NCBI RefSeq assembly: GCF_017569205.1
Contig: NZ_CP071870.1
Location: 1,674,001 to 1,738,000 of the forward strand
DNA: 64,000 nucleotides
Origin: Propioniciclava sp. MC1595
GTDB lineage: Bacteria > Actinomycetota > Actinomycetes > Propionibacteriales > Propionibacteriaceae
Reading direction: 5' to 3'
A program made the position numbers and the translations under genes. Numbering within the stretch: the first letter of the stretch is position 1; every line of letters starts with the position of its first letter. Of the stretch, positions 29,183-38,629 are shown in pieces. The notes below the pieces were generated by a model that made no database searches, was not told where the DNA came from, and saw only the letters and a list, made by a program, of their open reading frames with translations.

Positions 29183-29210
29183 TTATCAACGATAAAGTTA
29201 TCGATGATAA
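29183..29210. promoter_or_regulatory. Two tandem tet operators between tetA and tetR
   Basis: Two palindromes of the same design, TTATC-AAC-GATAA at 29183-29195 and TTATC-GAT-GATAA at 29198-29210, lie in the 38 bases between the divergent start codons. They are the expected TetR dimer sites; occupancy would block both genes until tetracycline is bound. Confidence 0.88.
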
Positions 29211-29219
29211 AGTGCAAGC

Positions 29220-29789
29220 ATGGCTCAGAAACAAGCGCGACTCGATCGTGCAGCAGTCTTGCGCGGTGCGAGGCATGTGCTCAATAACACGGGGATCGAC
29301 GGTTTCACCACGCGGGCGCTGGCTGCGCATCTGCGGGTGCAGCAGCCAGCGCTCTACTGGCACTTTCGGACAAAGGGCCACCTGCTCGGATCGCTCGCAG
29401 CTGATGTGCTTGATCGCGAACACCACGCCTCACTCCCAGAGTCAGGGGAGCGCTGGGACGACTTTCTCCTGCGCAACGCGCGGAGCTTCCGGACAGCGCT
29501 TCTGGCAGTCCGGGATGGAGCACGGCTGCACGCAGAGTTTCACCGTCAAAAGAGTGACCAGATGCCAGCGGGCTCGGATGCCCCCGAAAGTCAGATCGAG
29601 TTTCTCGTGTCCGAAGGATTCGCTGAGGTCTCTGCGGTCCGAGCTCTCATGGCTATCAGCCGCTATACGGTCGGTTTCGTACTAGAAGAACAAACAGCGC
29701 TCGACAACGGATGTGAGCCTGTCGATCAAGACCTAGATTTCGAGTTCGGGTTAGTTGCAATGGTTGAAGGGCTGGCATCAAAGCGATGA
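29220..29789 (+). CDS. tetR(33): Tetracycline repressor TetR(33)
   Basis: 189 residues. N-terminal HTH: RLDRAAVLRGARHVLNNTGI, TTRALAAHLRVQQPALYWHF with the QQPALYWHF recognition helix. The C-terminal TetR_C domain (HHASLPESGERWDDFLLRNA, ISRYTVGFVLEEQ) binds tetracycline. Start ATG 29220 lies 9 bases after the second operator, so it autoregulates together with tetA. Confidence 0.92.
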   Translation: MAQKQARLDRAAVLRGARHVLNNTGIDGFTTRALAAHLRVQQPALYWHFRTKGHLLGSLAADVLDREHHASLPESGERWDDFLLRNARSFRTALLAVRDGARLHAEFHRQKSDQMPAGSDAPESQIEFLVSEGFAEVSAVRALMAISRYTVGFVLEEQTALDNGCEPVDQDLDFEFGLVAMVEGLASKR

Positions 29790-29859
29790 GGGATGCTCGC
29801 GCTTTGGGTCTCTGCGTCAGTAAGGTCAATCCTTTCCCGCTCCCGCAGCAGCTCCTCCG

Positions 29860-30036
29860 CGATACTGACGTTTTGCTCATGGCTACGGAGCTCACTAACG
29901 AGCAAATCAGGGACCGTATGCATGTCGCGTCGCGATCGCGGAACGGCACATCAGCAGCATCTTCACCATGCTCGACCTTAACGAGCGCACAGGAAACAAG
30001 CGCGTCATCGCCGTCCTCGAGTACCTCAAGAACTAA
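29860..30036 (+). pseudogene. C-terminal LuxR-type HTH fragment, frameshifted
   Basis: One frame gives LLRDTDVLLMATELTNEQIR then DRMHVA; a second frame continues AIAERHISSIFTMLDLNERT, GNKRVIAVLEYLKN and a stop at 30036. Joined, they make the LuxR helix-turn-helix with its family end RVIAVLEYL. A short indel lies near 29930. The receiver domain is missing. It resembles the C-terminus of a second NarL-type regulator, unlike the one at 26394. Confidence 0.5.
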
Positions 30037-30136
30037 GCGTCGAGTGCGTGACCGGCGCGATGACCATAGGTAACGGCGGTTTAGCATCGGTGCCGCATCT
30101 TGACACGACTCAATCCGCGACAGCTAACCTCCGCAT

Positions 30137-30337
30137 ATGGAGTTCGACGGAATGGAGATCCCCGACGATATCGAGGTCACGGTCTGGGGGAGCAACGAGC
30201 ACCGGCTCTGTAACGTCTGCCGCGCAGAATGCGACCCCGAGCCGAGCGGCGCCGACGGGTACGGCGTGTGAATCGTCTACGTCTGCCGCGACCACGGAGT
30301 CCAATCCGTCGTGGACCCATTCGAGCATCTCCGTTGA
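30137..30337 (+). pseudogene. Small putative zinc-binding protein interrupted by TGA
   Basis: ATG 30137 opens a 66-residue frame (EFDGMEIPDDIEVTVWGSNE) containing LCNVCRAECDPEPS and, after an in-frame TGA at 30269-30271, VYVCRDHGVQSVVDPFEHLR and a stop. The paired CxxC and CxxxH motifs suggest one zinc site split by the opal codon. There is no SECIS-type context, and the next codons read on smoothly, so a point mutation is the simple explanation. It could be a plasmid-borne hypothetical protein. Confidence 0.45.
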
Positions 30338-30435
30338 AGCGCGCTCTTCGCTATCTCCCTGCATTGACGCAAACATCGCGCTCTCCGCCTTCCGAGGGTA
30401 GATCCCAAGATCTGCGGCGCACCTGCCCAGTGTGA

Positions 30436-32202
30436 CCTGAGTTGGGTCAAGCGGCTTAGTGCCTTGAGCTGGCTTGTTTGAGGTCTTCAAGGACGGCCTG
30501 CTCGTCGTCGCCGAGGGCTGGTGGCAGGGTCTGGATAGCGCCGTTGGCCTGGATCGTTGCTGAACGCAGCGGACGGAGTTGGCGCAGGACTCGACGTAGC
30601 GACAGGCCGGTCCGGTCCTGGACGGTGCGGCCGATGGCTAGGGCGGTGAACACGATGGTCAGGTGCGCCTCGATGGAGTCGCGTCGTCTGGCGAAGAGTG
30701 GGCGGGCCCTCAGGTCACTCTTGGACATCCTGAAGGAGTGCTCCACGTGCCACAGGTCGGCATAGGAGCTGATCACCTCGGCAGCGGGCAGCACCGTGGC
30801 CGGGATGTTGGTGACCAGGCCTTTGAGTCCTGCCAACCGCCGGGCTCGGGCCAGCGCGGCTTCGTCCAGGACCAGTCCGTCGGTCTGTGTCTTGACGAAC
30901 CTGGGCGTCCGGGCTGGTTTGTCCCCCTCGATCGCTGCCCGGGCCCGGTTCTCCTGGGCGGTGAGGGTCTTGTTGTCCCGGGCGAACCGCTTGGCCGAGT
31001 AGGACCACACCGCCCGCCACGAGTTGCGGTGCTGCTCGGGGTCCCAGACCGGCTCGCGACGCTTGGCGGTGTCGTTGTCGGTGTTCTTGCCGACCTTGGG
31101 GGTCAGGGTGTCGATGACCTGGCCGTCGGTGAACACATCCCCGTGCCAGCGGAAGTGGGAGGCCAGGTCGATCGGGGCCTTGGTGGTCTTGGACCCGACG
31201 ATGAAGGTGTGCCCGGCCTGATCCAGGGCCTTCAAATTGGCAGCCGACAGCATCCCGGCGTCAGCGACCACGACCAAGTCCTCGATCTCGTGCCGGGCGG
31301 CGAAGGCCTCGATGATCGGCACGATCGTGTGCGTCTCGGCCTTGTTGCCCTCCCAGCACCCGATCTCCAACGGGAAACCGTGCCGGTCGACCAGCAGACC
31401 GACGATGATCTGCGGGTCGACCCGGCGTTCCTTGGAGTAGCCGACCTTGCGCAGGGCATCTTCCTCAGCGGCTTCGAAGTGCAGCGTGGTCACGTCGTAC
31501 AGGCACAACGACACATCCCCGCTGGCCCGGGCCTGCTCGAAGCACAGTTTGGCGACCTGGTCGCGGTAGGCCCCGTCCTGGCATCGGCCCAACGTGCGCT
31601 TGCGCGTCGACAGGCTGGCCGCGGTCCGACCCAGGTCTGCCAGCACCCGGTCCACGTCCAGCAGGCTGGTCGGCTCCACCACCCGCGCGATGACCAGGTC
31701 GCGGAACACCTCATCGTCCAGGACGTCGAAACCCAGGTCGGTGTACACCCCGGCCAACGCCTCATACAGCAACGCCGAGGACGTTCGCAGCACACGAGGC
31801 GCGGCCACCACCGGGCGCCGCACCGGGCCCTTGACCTGCTCCCCGAACAGCGTCTCGGCCGGGGCCGGCACCATCGCGGCCCAAGGAACTGGCAGCGACA
31901 GCCCCAGATCCAACTGCCCCTGGGCATCGTCCTGGAGCAGCTTGCTGGCCTGGGCCATCAGCAGCCCAAGCTCGGCCTCATCGTGCGCCGACCCCACGTG
32001 CCGCACGATGCGACGTCGACCACCCACCGACTCAGCGATCTGCACCGCGGTCGCCCCCGAGGCCGTCCGCACCCGCCGAATCCACGCCATGCCTAGATCC
32101 TAGAGTCCCGCTTAGTGCCTAAACGAAGCACCAAGCCACGGCATCACCGCAAGTCACGGCCCCTACCTATGCAAGAATCGCCGAACGGTGACCCAACTCA
32201 GG
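30436..32202. mobile_element. Complete IS1634-family insertion sequence (1767 bp)
   Basis: Bounded by perfect 14-base inverted repeats CCTGAGTTGGGTCA (30436-30449 and, reversed, 32189-32202) and flanked by the 5-base direct repeat TGTGA (30431-30435 and 32203-32207), the target duplication. It carries one transposase gene on the minus strand. The insertion point is the translation start of the relaxase at 32204, whose GTG lies in the duplication. Confidence 0.92.
30456..32090 (-). CDS. IS1634-family transposase (DDE)
   Basis: 544 residues, intact. DDE residues are visible in LCLYDVTTLHFEAAEE, LVVVADAGMLSAANLKALD and the C-terminal LWHVEHSFRMSKSDLRARPL, the last being the IS4-superfamily Y-(2)-R-(3)-E-(6)-K type box. 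The start MAWIRRVRTASGATAVQ and the gap to the right repeat (112 bases) are normal. It cuts and pastes the element. Confidence 0.92.
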   Translation of the reverse strand: MAWIRRVRTASGATAVQIAESVGGRRRIVRHVGSAHDEAELGLLMAQASKLLQDDAQGQLDLGLSLPVPWAAMVPAPAETLFGEQVKGPVRRPVVAAPRVLRTSSALLYEALAGVYTDLGFDVLDDEVFRDLVIARVVEPTSLLDVDRVLADLGRTAASLSTRKRTLGRCQDGAYRDQVAKLCFEQARASGDVSLCLYDVTTLHFEAAEEDALRKVGYSKERRVDPQIIVGLLVDRHGFPLEIGCWEGNKAETHTIVPIIEAFAARHEIEDLVVVADAGMLSAANLKALDQAGHTFIVGSKTTKAPIDLASHFRWHGDVFTDGQVIDTLTPKVGKNTDNDTAKRREPVWDPEQHRNSWRAVWSYSAKRFARDNKTLTAQENRARAAIEGDKPARTPRFVKTQTDGLVLDEAALARARRLAGLKGLVTNIPATVLPAAEVISSYADLWHVEHSFRMSKSDLRARPLFARRRDSIEAHLTIVFTALAIGRTVQDRTGLSLRRVLRQLRPLRSATIQANGAIQTLPPALGDDEQAVLEDLKQASSRH

Positions 32203-32203
32203 T

Positions 32204-34753
32204 GTGACGATCTCGATCAGGGTCATGACCGCTGGGGACGGGTACCGGTACCTGCTGAACGCAGTTGTCGCTGGCGACGGGGATCGCGATGCGTCGTCAG
32301 CGCTGACAAGGTACTACCTTGAAGCAGGAACGCCTCCCGGCATCTGGCTCGGGGCCGGCCTCCCAGGACTCGCCGGAGAGATCGCCGTCGGTGCCTCGGT
32401 GAGCGAGGAGCAGTTACGGCGCCTCATGGGGCACGGGCAGGATCCGAACAGCGGCGAGCAACTGGGGCGTCCGTACCGAAAGTTTGCCACCGCGGGCGAG
32501 CGGACGCAGCGCCGCCTCGATCAGCTCCCGAAGTCCCTTACCGCAGGTGAGCGTACCGCGCAGCAAGCGCTGATCGAGGCGGAGGAAGCACAGAAGCCAA
32601 CGAATGCGCCGGTCGCAGGGTTCGATCTCACGTTCTCGGTCCCGAAGTCCGTCTCGACCCTCTGGGCAGTTGCCGACGGCGGCACGCAAGCACTCATTGC
32701 CCAAGCTCACCACGCAGCGATCCGAGACATGATCGCCCTACTCGAGCGCGACGTCGCGATGACCAGGGTCGGCGCGAAAGGGGCGCGTGGCGCCGTCGCG
32801 CAAGTCGACGTGCGGGGTGTGATTGCGACTGCCTACGATCATTACGATTCTCGGGCCGCGGATCCACAACTCCACACGCACATTGTCGTCGCCAACCGCG
32901 TGCAAGCAGCTCATGACGGGAAGTGGCGCACGCTCGATTCTCGCGCTATCCACGCCGCCGTCACCGGCCTATCGGAGCATTACAACGCGGTCCTCTCGGA
33001 CCATCTCACTCAGATCCTCGGCGTCGGGTGGGAAGCCCGTGAGCGCGGTGCGGGGCGCTCCACGGCGTGGGAGATCGTTGGCGTGCCGCAGGAGCTGATG
33101 GACGAGTTCTCTTCCCGTACTCGCGATATCGAGCAGGTCAAAGACCGGCTGGTCGACGACTACGTCTCGAAGCACGGGAGGCAGCCGTCCCCGAAGCTGG
33201 TGTGGCAGTTCCGGCAGCAGGCCACGCTCGAGACTCGGCCCCCGAAGCAGCAGCACTCTCTCAGCGATCTCACCTCCCAGTGGCGAGAACGCGCGACCGC
33301 GTTGCTGGGTGAGGACGCGCCAACCTGGGCGTCGGCACTGCTCGCCGGTAGTGAGCACGAACCGTTGCTGCGGGCAGACGATATCCCGTTGGAGGATCTC
33401 GAGGAGGTCGCCGAGGTCGTGGTGCAGCAGGTCGGTGACCGGCGAGCGACGTGGAAACGGTGGAACCTCCACGCGGAGGCCGTGCGACAGACGATGGCTC
33501 TCCGCTTCGCGTCCGCGAACGACCGGGACGTCATCACCCAGCAGATCGTCGATGCCGCAGAACGGGTCTCGCTGCGCCTCACTCCGCCCGAGCTCGCGAA
33601 GAGCCCCTCGCTGTTTCGTCGCGCGGACGGGTCGAGCGTGTTCCGACCCAAAGCCGGAACGGTGTTCTCCTCCGAGCAGGTGCTCGCGGCAGAAGACCGA
33701 CTCCTTGGCGCGTCGAATGATCGGTCGGCGCCGACCGTACCGCTGGCATGGATCGAGGACGCTGCCAGAACGAAGAACCGCGACGGGCACACCCTGTCGG
33801 TGGACCAGGAGCAGGCGATCGCGAAGATCGGCGTCTCCGGCCGCGTCCTCGACGTACTCGTCGGCCCCGCAGGGACTGGGAAGACCACAACGATGCGTGC
33901 CCTGCGCCGAGCCTGGGAGCGACGCTACGGGCCAGGCTCGGTGACCGGGCTCGCGCCCTCGGCCGCTGCCGCCGACGTCCTCGCCGGGGATCTGGAGATC
34001 GGGACGGAGAACACGGCGAAGTGGCTGCATGAGCATCGCCTCGGGAAATGGAACCTCACGCGCGGACAGCTCGTCATCATCGACGAAGCCTCCTTGGGTG
34101 GCACGTTCGCGCTCGATGCCATCACCAGTCACGCCCAGCAGGTCGGCGCGAAAGTGCTGCTCGTGGGCGATTGGGCGCAACTCGCAGCGGTGGACGCGGG
34201 CGGCGCGTTCGGGATGCTCGTGCGTGACCGCGGCGACGCCCCGGAACTGGTCGATGTGCGTCGCTTCCGAAACGACTGGGAGAAGCAGGCGTCCCTGCAG
34301 TTGCGGATCGGCGACACCGACGTCATCGATACCTACATTGCGCACCAGCGCGTCACGCCGGGCGGATATGACGAGATTCTCGAAGCCGCCTACCAAGCCT
34401 GGCGCACAGACCTCGCAGCGGGAAAGAGCACGGTGCTGATCGCGGAAACCCTCGACACGGTCTCTGCGCTCAACACCCGCGCCCGCACCGACCGAATCCT
34501 CCAGGGCGACGTCGCTGTGGACGGCGTCAAACTCCATGACGGCAACGAAGTTTCCCGCGGAGATCTCATCATCACCCGCGAGAACAATCGGCGCCTCTCG
34601 CTCGGGCGAAGCTGGGTGAAAAACGGCGACCGCTGGCACGTCGCCCATGCGAACGACGACGGATCCCTCACCGTGCGGCGGGCAGGATCGAAGCGGCGCA
34701 CCACGATCACGCTGCCCGTGAGCTACGTCGCCGAGCACGTCGACCTCGGCTAG
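32204..34753 (+). pseudogene. MOBF relaxase/helicase (TraA-TrwC), 3'-truncated
   Basis: 849 residues from GTG 32204. The TrwC relaxase domain (to about 320) has the twin tyrosines in LTRYYLEAGTPP, SVPKSVSTLWAV and the metal-binding HUH motif ADPQLHTHIVVANRVQ. A RecD/TraI-like helicase follows with Walker A LVGPAGTGKTTTMRAL and Walker B LVIIDEASLGGTF. The frame stops right after YVAEHVDLG, exactly where relatives continue with the final helicase motifs (compare YVSEHAHLSYAATAYGVQGA in the other relaxase), so about 200 residues are lost. A perfect palindrome lies at the break. The IS1634 copy has also separated it from its promoter. Confidence 0.85.
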
Positions 34754-34760
34754 CCGAGGT
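34743..34760. repeat. Perfect 18-bp palindrome at the relaxase break
   Basis: ACCTCGGCTAGCCGAGGT. The left half is native relaxase code (ends L-G-Y); the right half is its mirror and supplies the TAG stop. Such a junction can form by fold-back deletion or inversion. Confidence 0.8.
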
Positions 34761-34864
34761 GCCCTAAACGCACTCACCTGTGATCGTGCGCGTGTGCGCG
34801 GTTGTAGTTTACCGGTCGGTGAGAGTTCACTCGCGCGACCGACTGATCATCGCGGGCAGCGAGA

Positions 34865-35674
34865 TCATGAATCGTTAGACCGTGGTCGTGTTTGGTGGGT
34901 TTTGAGTGGTGGCTGCTCAGGCATCGCGTTCCAGACTCCGGCCCACTGCTCTGGTGTCAGGTCTCGCGGCAACGCGCGTGTGTCGATGCCACTCTGCCTC
35001 AAGAGTTGCTTGGCTTGTCCAGGATCGAGGCGGCCCGCGTTCGCGATGATGCGCTCGAGGGTTCCGCCTCGACCGGTGAACACCGCGCGTACGAACTGTT
35101 CGTACCGGCTGCGCTGTGAACCGGGAACGAGAGGATGGTTGCGTCTACTGATCTGGATGATGCCCCCATCAACGCTGGGGCGTGGGCGAAAACCCCAGGA
35201 GGGAACCCGGCCGTGGAGGTCGAAGGTAAACCAGGGCGCAGTCTGCGCAGTCAGCATGGTGGAGCCACCGATCCCGCAGCGCTTGCGTGCGACCTCCCAT
35301 TGAGTGAGGAGCACGGCCTCGGTCCAGGTGCCGCCCCGGAGAAGCCGTCGCAGAATCGGAGTGGTGAGGTGGAAAGGGATGTTCCCTACGATCACGGGAT
35401 GGTCGAGAGGAACGGTGAGCGCGTCGGCGTGATTGATCGTCACGCCTGGCAGTGCGCTTTGGAGGCTTGCGATCCGATGCTCGTCGATGTCGATCGCAGT
35501 CACTGGCCTGCCGAGTTGCGCGAGAGGCCTCGTGAGTGCACCGGCTCCAGCGCCGAGTTCAAGGATCGGCCCCTTCGTCGCCGTAACGAGGGCTGTGATC
35601 TTGCTGATAGTGGGTGTGTGGGTGAGGAAGTTCTGGCCGAGTTCGTGTCGGCCGCCGTGGGATGAACGAGGCAT
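34865..35674 (-). CDS. erm: Erm-family 23S rRNA adenine-N6 methyltransferase
   Basis: Methylates A2058 of 23S rRNA, giving macrolide-lincosamide-streptogramin B resistance. 269 residues. N-terminus HGGRHELGQNFLTHTPTISK; SAM-binding GPILELGAGAGALTRPLAQL; the catalytic motif IVGNIPFHLTTPILRRLL (N-x-P-F/Y); QWEVARKRCGIGGSTMLTAQ; and PWFTFDLHGRVPSWGFRPRP. It is close to the actinobacterial Erm(X) group but clearly not identical to the Erm(X) I know; Erm(36), Erm(46) and Erm(50) are candidates. The leader and RBS hairpin upstream imply induction. Start ATG 35674 has GGAG 7 bases upstream. Confidence 0.92.
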   Translation of the reverse strand: MPRSSHGGRHELGQNFLTHTPTISKITALVTATKGPILELGAGAGALTRPLAQLGRPVTAIDIDEHRIASLQSALPGVTINHADALTVPLDHPVIVGNIPFHLTTPILRRLLRGGTWTEAVLLTQWEVARKRCGIGGSTMLTAQTAPWFTFDLHGRVPSWGFRPRPSVDGGIIQISRRNHPLVPGSQRSRYEQFVRAVFTGRGGTLERIIANAGRLDPGQAKQLLRQSGIDTRALPRDLTPEQWAGVWNAMPEQPPLKTHQTRPRSNDS

Positions 35675-35678
35675 GTTC

Positions 35679-35705
35679 GCGCTCCAAGAAAGAAGGATGG
35701 AGCGC
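35679..35705 (-). promoter_or_regulatory. Hairpin sequestering the erm ribosome binding site
   Basis: Read on the minus strand, GCGCTCCA (35705-35698) pairs perfectly with TGGAGCGC (35686-35679) around an 11-base loop, four bases before the ATG. The GGAG Shine-Dalgarno is inside the right arm, so the stem would block translation until remodelled. Confidence 0.75.
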
Positions 35706-35816
35706 CTCGGAAACAGGGCAGAGCACAGAGAAAAAATGGGTGCGCAAGATCGCCGTTCCGAGACGCGAATGGTCTCTCGGATGGACGACGCGCGAAGCGT
35801 TCAGCGAGGCGCGCCG

Positions 35817-35891
35817 TTAGGCGCGGCGGTCGCGGACAGCAAGCGTGTGCGTCGCAGCGAACACGCAAATCAAGTTACCCATGCCAAGCAT
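35817..35891 (-). CDS. Candidate erm leader peptide (24 aa)
   Basis: Starts MLGMGNLICVFAATH and ends VRDRRA at 35817, about 140 bases upstream of erm. A following hairpin (CCGAGAGAC and GTCTCGG, near 35750-35790) could be part of the same attenuator. Erm leaders stall ribosomes at short motifs when macrolide is bound; which codon stalls here is not known. No clear Shine-Dalgarno, but the position and lack of any other gene support it. Confidence 0.55.
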   Translation of the reverse strand: MLGMGNLICVFAATHTLAVRDRRA

Positions 35892-35942
35892 CATACCCGA
35901 CGCCAGGATAGGTCATGTGGACCACAGGAACTGCGTGACTGA

Positions 35943-36991
35943 TCACAGGCCGCGCGCTGGTCCCTCGCGGCGCGGGTCATAGCGTTGGGGATCGTTCGCA
36001 AACGGACTATGCAGTTGCCTGGCCCGTTCCGTTGCCTGCTGCCGACCACGCTCCTGCTCGGCGCGCTTCGTCTCGATGAGCTTGGCGGCGACGTTCGTCG
36101 GGAGGCTGCGGAGTTCTGCACTCTCGACGCGAAGGAAGTCTGCGCGGGTGCGAGCATCGCGGGCATTGCGTCGAGGGTTGAGGGCGCGCATCCCGTACTG
36201 GTGAGCGCGGGCATTCTCAGCCCCGTACTCGCTTGCCAAGAGCGCCAGCCGTTCGTTGCGGTGACGGTCAACCGTTGTGGTTCGTTCGGTGCGCGCGGTT
36301 TCGACAGCTTGGTTGGCTTCGCTCACGCGGGGATCGGCTTCTGCTCGCCGCTCCGCGACCTGTGTAGCCCATTCGGGTAGTGCGCTGCGGGTTCGTGGCG
36401 GTTCGGCGTCCCACTCATCGCGAAGGTGTACTCGGATGGTTGCTGCTTGTTCGCTGGCGGCGCGGTGCTCGTCGCGGGCCTTACGCCGCCCGAATCGCCC
36501 GACAGTGGCGAGGCGTGTGCTCGCTGTCCTCTCTGCTTCTACTCTGGCAAGGTACGTCGCTCCGTCTTGTTCGGCTTGCTTGGTGAGGGGCGCGGCGACC
36601 TTGGCACGCACCCGCGCGGCCTCTTCCTCGGCCTGGCGAAGCGCGGCGGTGCTCTCGTCGCTCTCGGCCCGGTGCGCAGCGCGTTGGGCATCGAGCCGGT
36701 TGGCGGCCTGCTCCCATCGATCCGCATGCCGCTCAGCACGTTCGGCTTCCCTGTCGAGTCTGGCGAGTTCTTCGGTGACGCGCTGGATCGGGCCGTCCTT
36801 GACGATGCCACGCACGGCTTCGGCGGCTTGTGCGGTGGCGTGGTCGAGGCCCCGGTCTGCGGGATCGCGCTCCGTCGCTGCAACGAACTGCGCCCGAGCC
36901 TCCGCCATATCCTCGGCAACAACGTGCAGCCAGTTGTGCTCGCGGCCTCGGGTCATGCCAACGTAGACGCCTGCCGCGCTCGTCGCCTCAG
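35943..36991 (-). pseudogene. C-terminal part of the IS-interrupted relaxase
   Basis: Continues the protein of 38624-41044 after the IS1380 insertion. In frame from 36991 it reads ATSAAGVYVGMTRGREHNWL, the last helicase motif of RecD-like relaxases, then a long charged coiled coil (ELARLDREAERAERHADRWE) and a basic end to 35943. Joining it to the N-terminal part without one TSD copy and the IS gives an unbroken 1152-residue relaxase. On its own it is about 350 residues and not functional. Confidence 0.85.
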
Positions 36992-38629
36992 CCCTGATCC
37001 ACCGGTGTCGTGGCGGGTGTGGGCGTGGCATGGGGCGAGGTGACCGTTCTGAGCAGGGAGGATGGTGATTGCTGAAGTCGCCGTCCACCGCGTCGAAGGG
37101 TCACCTCGTAAGTGAAAGCCTCTCATACGATCCGTCCCGTGTTCGATGACCCGAACCTGGTGTCTGCTGCCGGTCTGGTGCCGGCGTTGCGGTTGGCTGA
37201 GTCTGCTGGCCTGTATGACCTGCTGGAGGAACGGTTGAGCGTGCCGTCGGCGAACGCGACCGTGAAGGCGGCCAGCGTGGTGGGCGGGATGCTCGCCGGC
37301 GCGGACAGTATCGATGACCTCGACGTGTTGCGGCACGGGGGCATGGAACGGGTGTTCACCGGGGTGCGGGCGCCGTCGACGTTGGGCACGTTCCTGCGCT
37401 CGTTCACGCACGGCCACGTGCAGCAGCTCGACGCCGTCGGCGCAGGTCTGCTAGCCGGCCTTGCCGGCAGGGTGCCCGGCGTCCTGGCAGGCGCCGACAT
37501 CGAACAGGGGCTGGCGTTCCTCGATGTCGACGACACCATCCGGGAGGTCCACGGGTACCGCAAGCAGGGCGCCGGCTACGGGTACACGAGGGTGCGGGGA
37601 TTGAACATCCAAATTGCTGCCCTGTCGACCCCGTTGGCAGGCCCGGTGATCGCCCGCGCCCGGCTCCGCAAGGGCAACACCGGCTCCGCGCGGGGCGCCG
37701 GCAGGATGGTGGCCCAAGCCGTCACCACCGCCCGTGCTGCTGGCGTGCGGGGTCGGATCCTGTGCCGGGCGGACTCGGCGTACTACGGGTGGGCGTTCGT
37801 GGGGGCCGCGCTGCGAGCGAACGCGTGGTTCTCGGTCACCGCCCGGATGACCAAGACCGTCACCCGAGCAATCGCCGGCCTGGCCGAGGACGCCTGGCAG
37901 ACCATCAAGTACCCCCACGCCGTCTGGGAGGAAGCCGAACAACGCTGGATCTCGGATGCGGAGGTTGCCGAAGTCGAGTTCGTGGCGTTCACCGGCCGAC
38001 GCCAGCACCAGCACGTGCCCTGCCGGCTGGTCGTGCGCCGGGTCAAACGGATCCAGCCGCTCGCCTCCGATGGCAGTGAGCAGGGGGAACTGTTCGCCGC
38101 CTACCGGCACCACGCGTTCATCACCAATTCCTCTTTCACTACGGTCGAGGCCGATCAGCTCCACCGCGACCATGCGATCGTGGAACAGGTCATCGCCGAA
38201 CTCAAGGACGGCCCCCTGGCCCACCTGCCGTCGGGGAAGTACGCCGCCAACGCCGCCTGGGTGAGCCTGGCGGTGATCGGGTTCAACATCGCCCGAGCCG
38301 CCGCGGTCGCCGCCGGCCTGGCCAAGGCCCGATGGGCCACCCTGCGCCGTCAGATCATCCAGGTCCCGGCACGGATCGCCGCCACCGGTCGACGACTCGT
38401 CCTGCACCTACCCACACACTGGCCCTGGGCCCACGCCTGGAGAGCGCTCCACGCCCGCGCGACCAGCCCACCCCAGCCGGTCACTCCCTGACCACCCAGC
38501 CCCAGCAGGCGCAACCAAGGACCCCCAGTGGAGAAGCCGGACAGACCGGCAGGACCACCACGCCCACACCCGAAATGCCGTCAACAACGACGCGAACCAT
38601 CCCCAAGAATCACAATCGGTGGATCAGGG
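36992..38629. mobile_element. Complete IS1380-family insertion sequence (1638 bp)
   Basis: The ends are CCCTGATCCACCG (36992-37004) and its inverse CGGTGGATCAGGG (38617-38629), a 13-base perfect repeat. It is flanked by the target duplication CTCAG at 36987-36991 and 38630-38634. The single transposase gene is on the plus strand. It has split a relaxase gene; removing the element plus one CTCAG restores the frame. Confidence 0.92.
37112..38491 (+). CDS. IS1380-family transposase (IS1676-like)
   Basis: 459 residues, intact DDE enzyme. First Asp in AFLDVDDTIREVHGYRKQGA, followed by the GYTRVRGLN stretch typical of IS1380; second Asp in ILCRADSAYYGWAFVGAALR; Glu in HRDHAIVEQVIAELKDGPLA. It starts 120 bases inside the left end of the element. 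The closest known relatives are actinobacterial (IS1676 type). Confidence 0.92.
   Translation: MKASHTIRPVFDDPNLVSAAGLVPALRLAESAGLYDLLEERLSVPSANATVKAASVVGGMLAGADSIDDLDVLRHGGMERVFTGVRAPSTLGTFLRSFTHGHVQQLDAVGAGLLAGLAGRVPGVLAGADIEQGLAFLDVDDTIREVHGYRKQGAGYGYTRVRGLNIQIAALSTPLAGPVIARARLRKGNTGSARGAGRMVAQAVTTARAAGVRGRILCRADSAYYGWAFVGAALRANAWFSVTARMTKTVTRAIAGLAEDAWQTIKYPHAVWEEAEQRWISDAEVAEVEFVAFTGRRQHQHVPCRLVVRRVKRIQPLASDGSEQGELFAAYRHHAFITNSSFTTVEADQLHRDHAIVEQVIAELKDGPLAHLPSGKYAANAAWVSLAVIGFNIARAAAVAAGLAKARWATLRRQIIQVPARIAATGRRLVLHLPTHWPWAHAWRALHARATSPPQPVTP

Noticed and set aside
29169..29217. ATG 29217 as the Tet(33) start
   Set aside because: It would put 12 residues into the operator region; GTG 29181 gives the 407 residues known for Tet(33).
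38491..38629. A small gene in the right end of the IS1380 element
   Set aside because: The 138 bases after the transposase only contain element end sequence with no plausible start.
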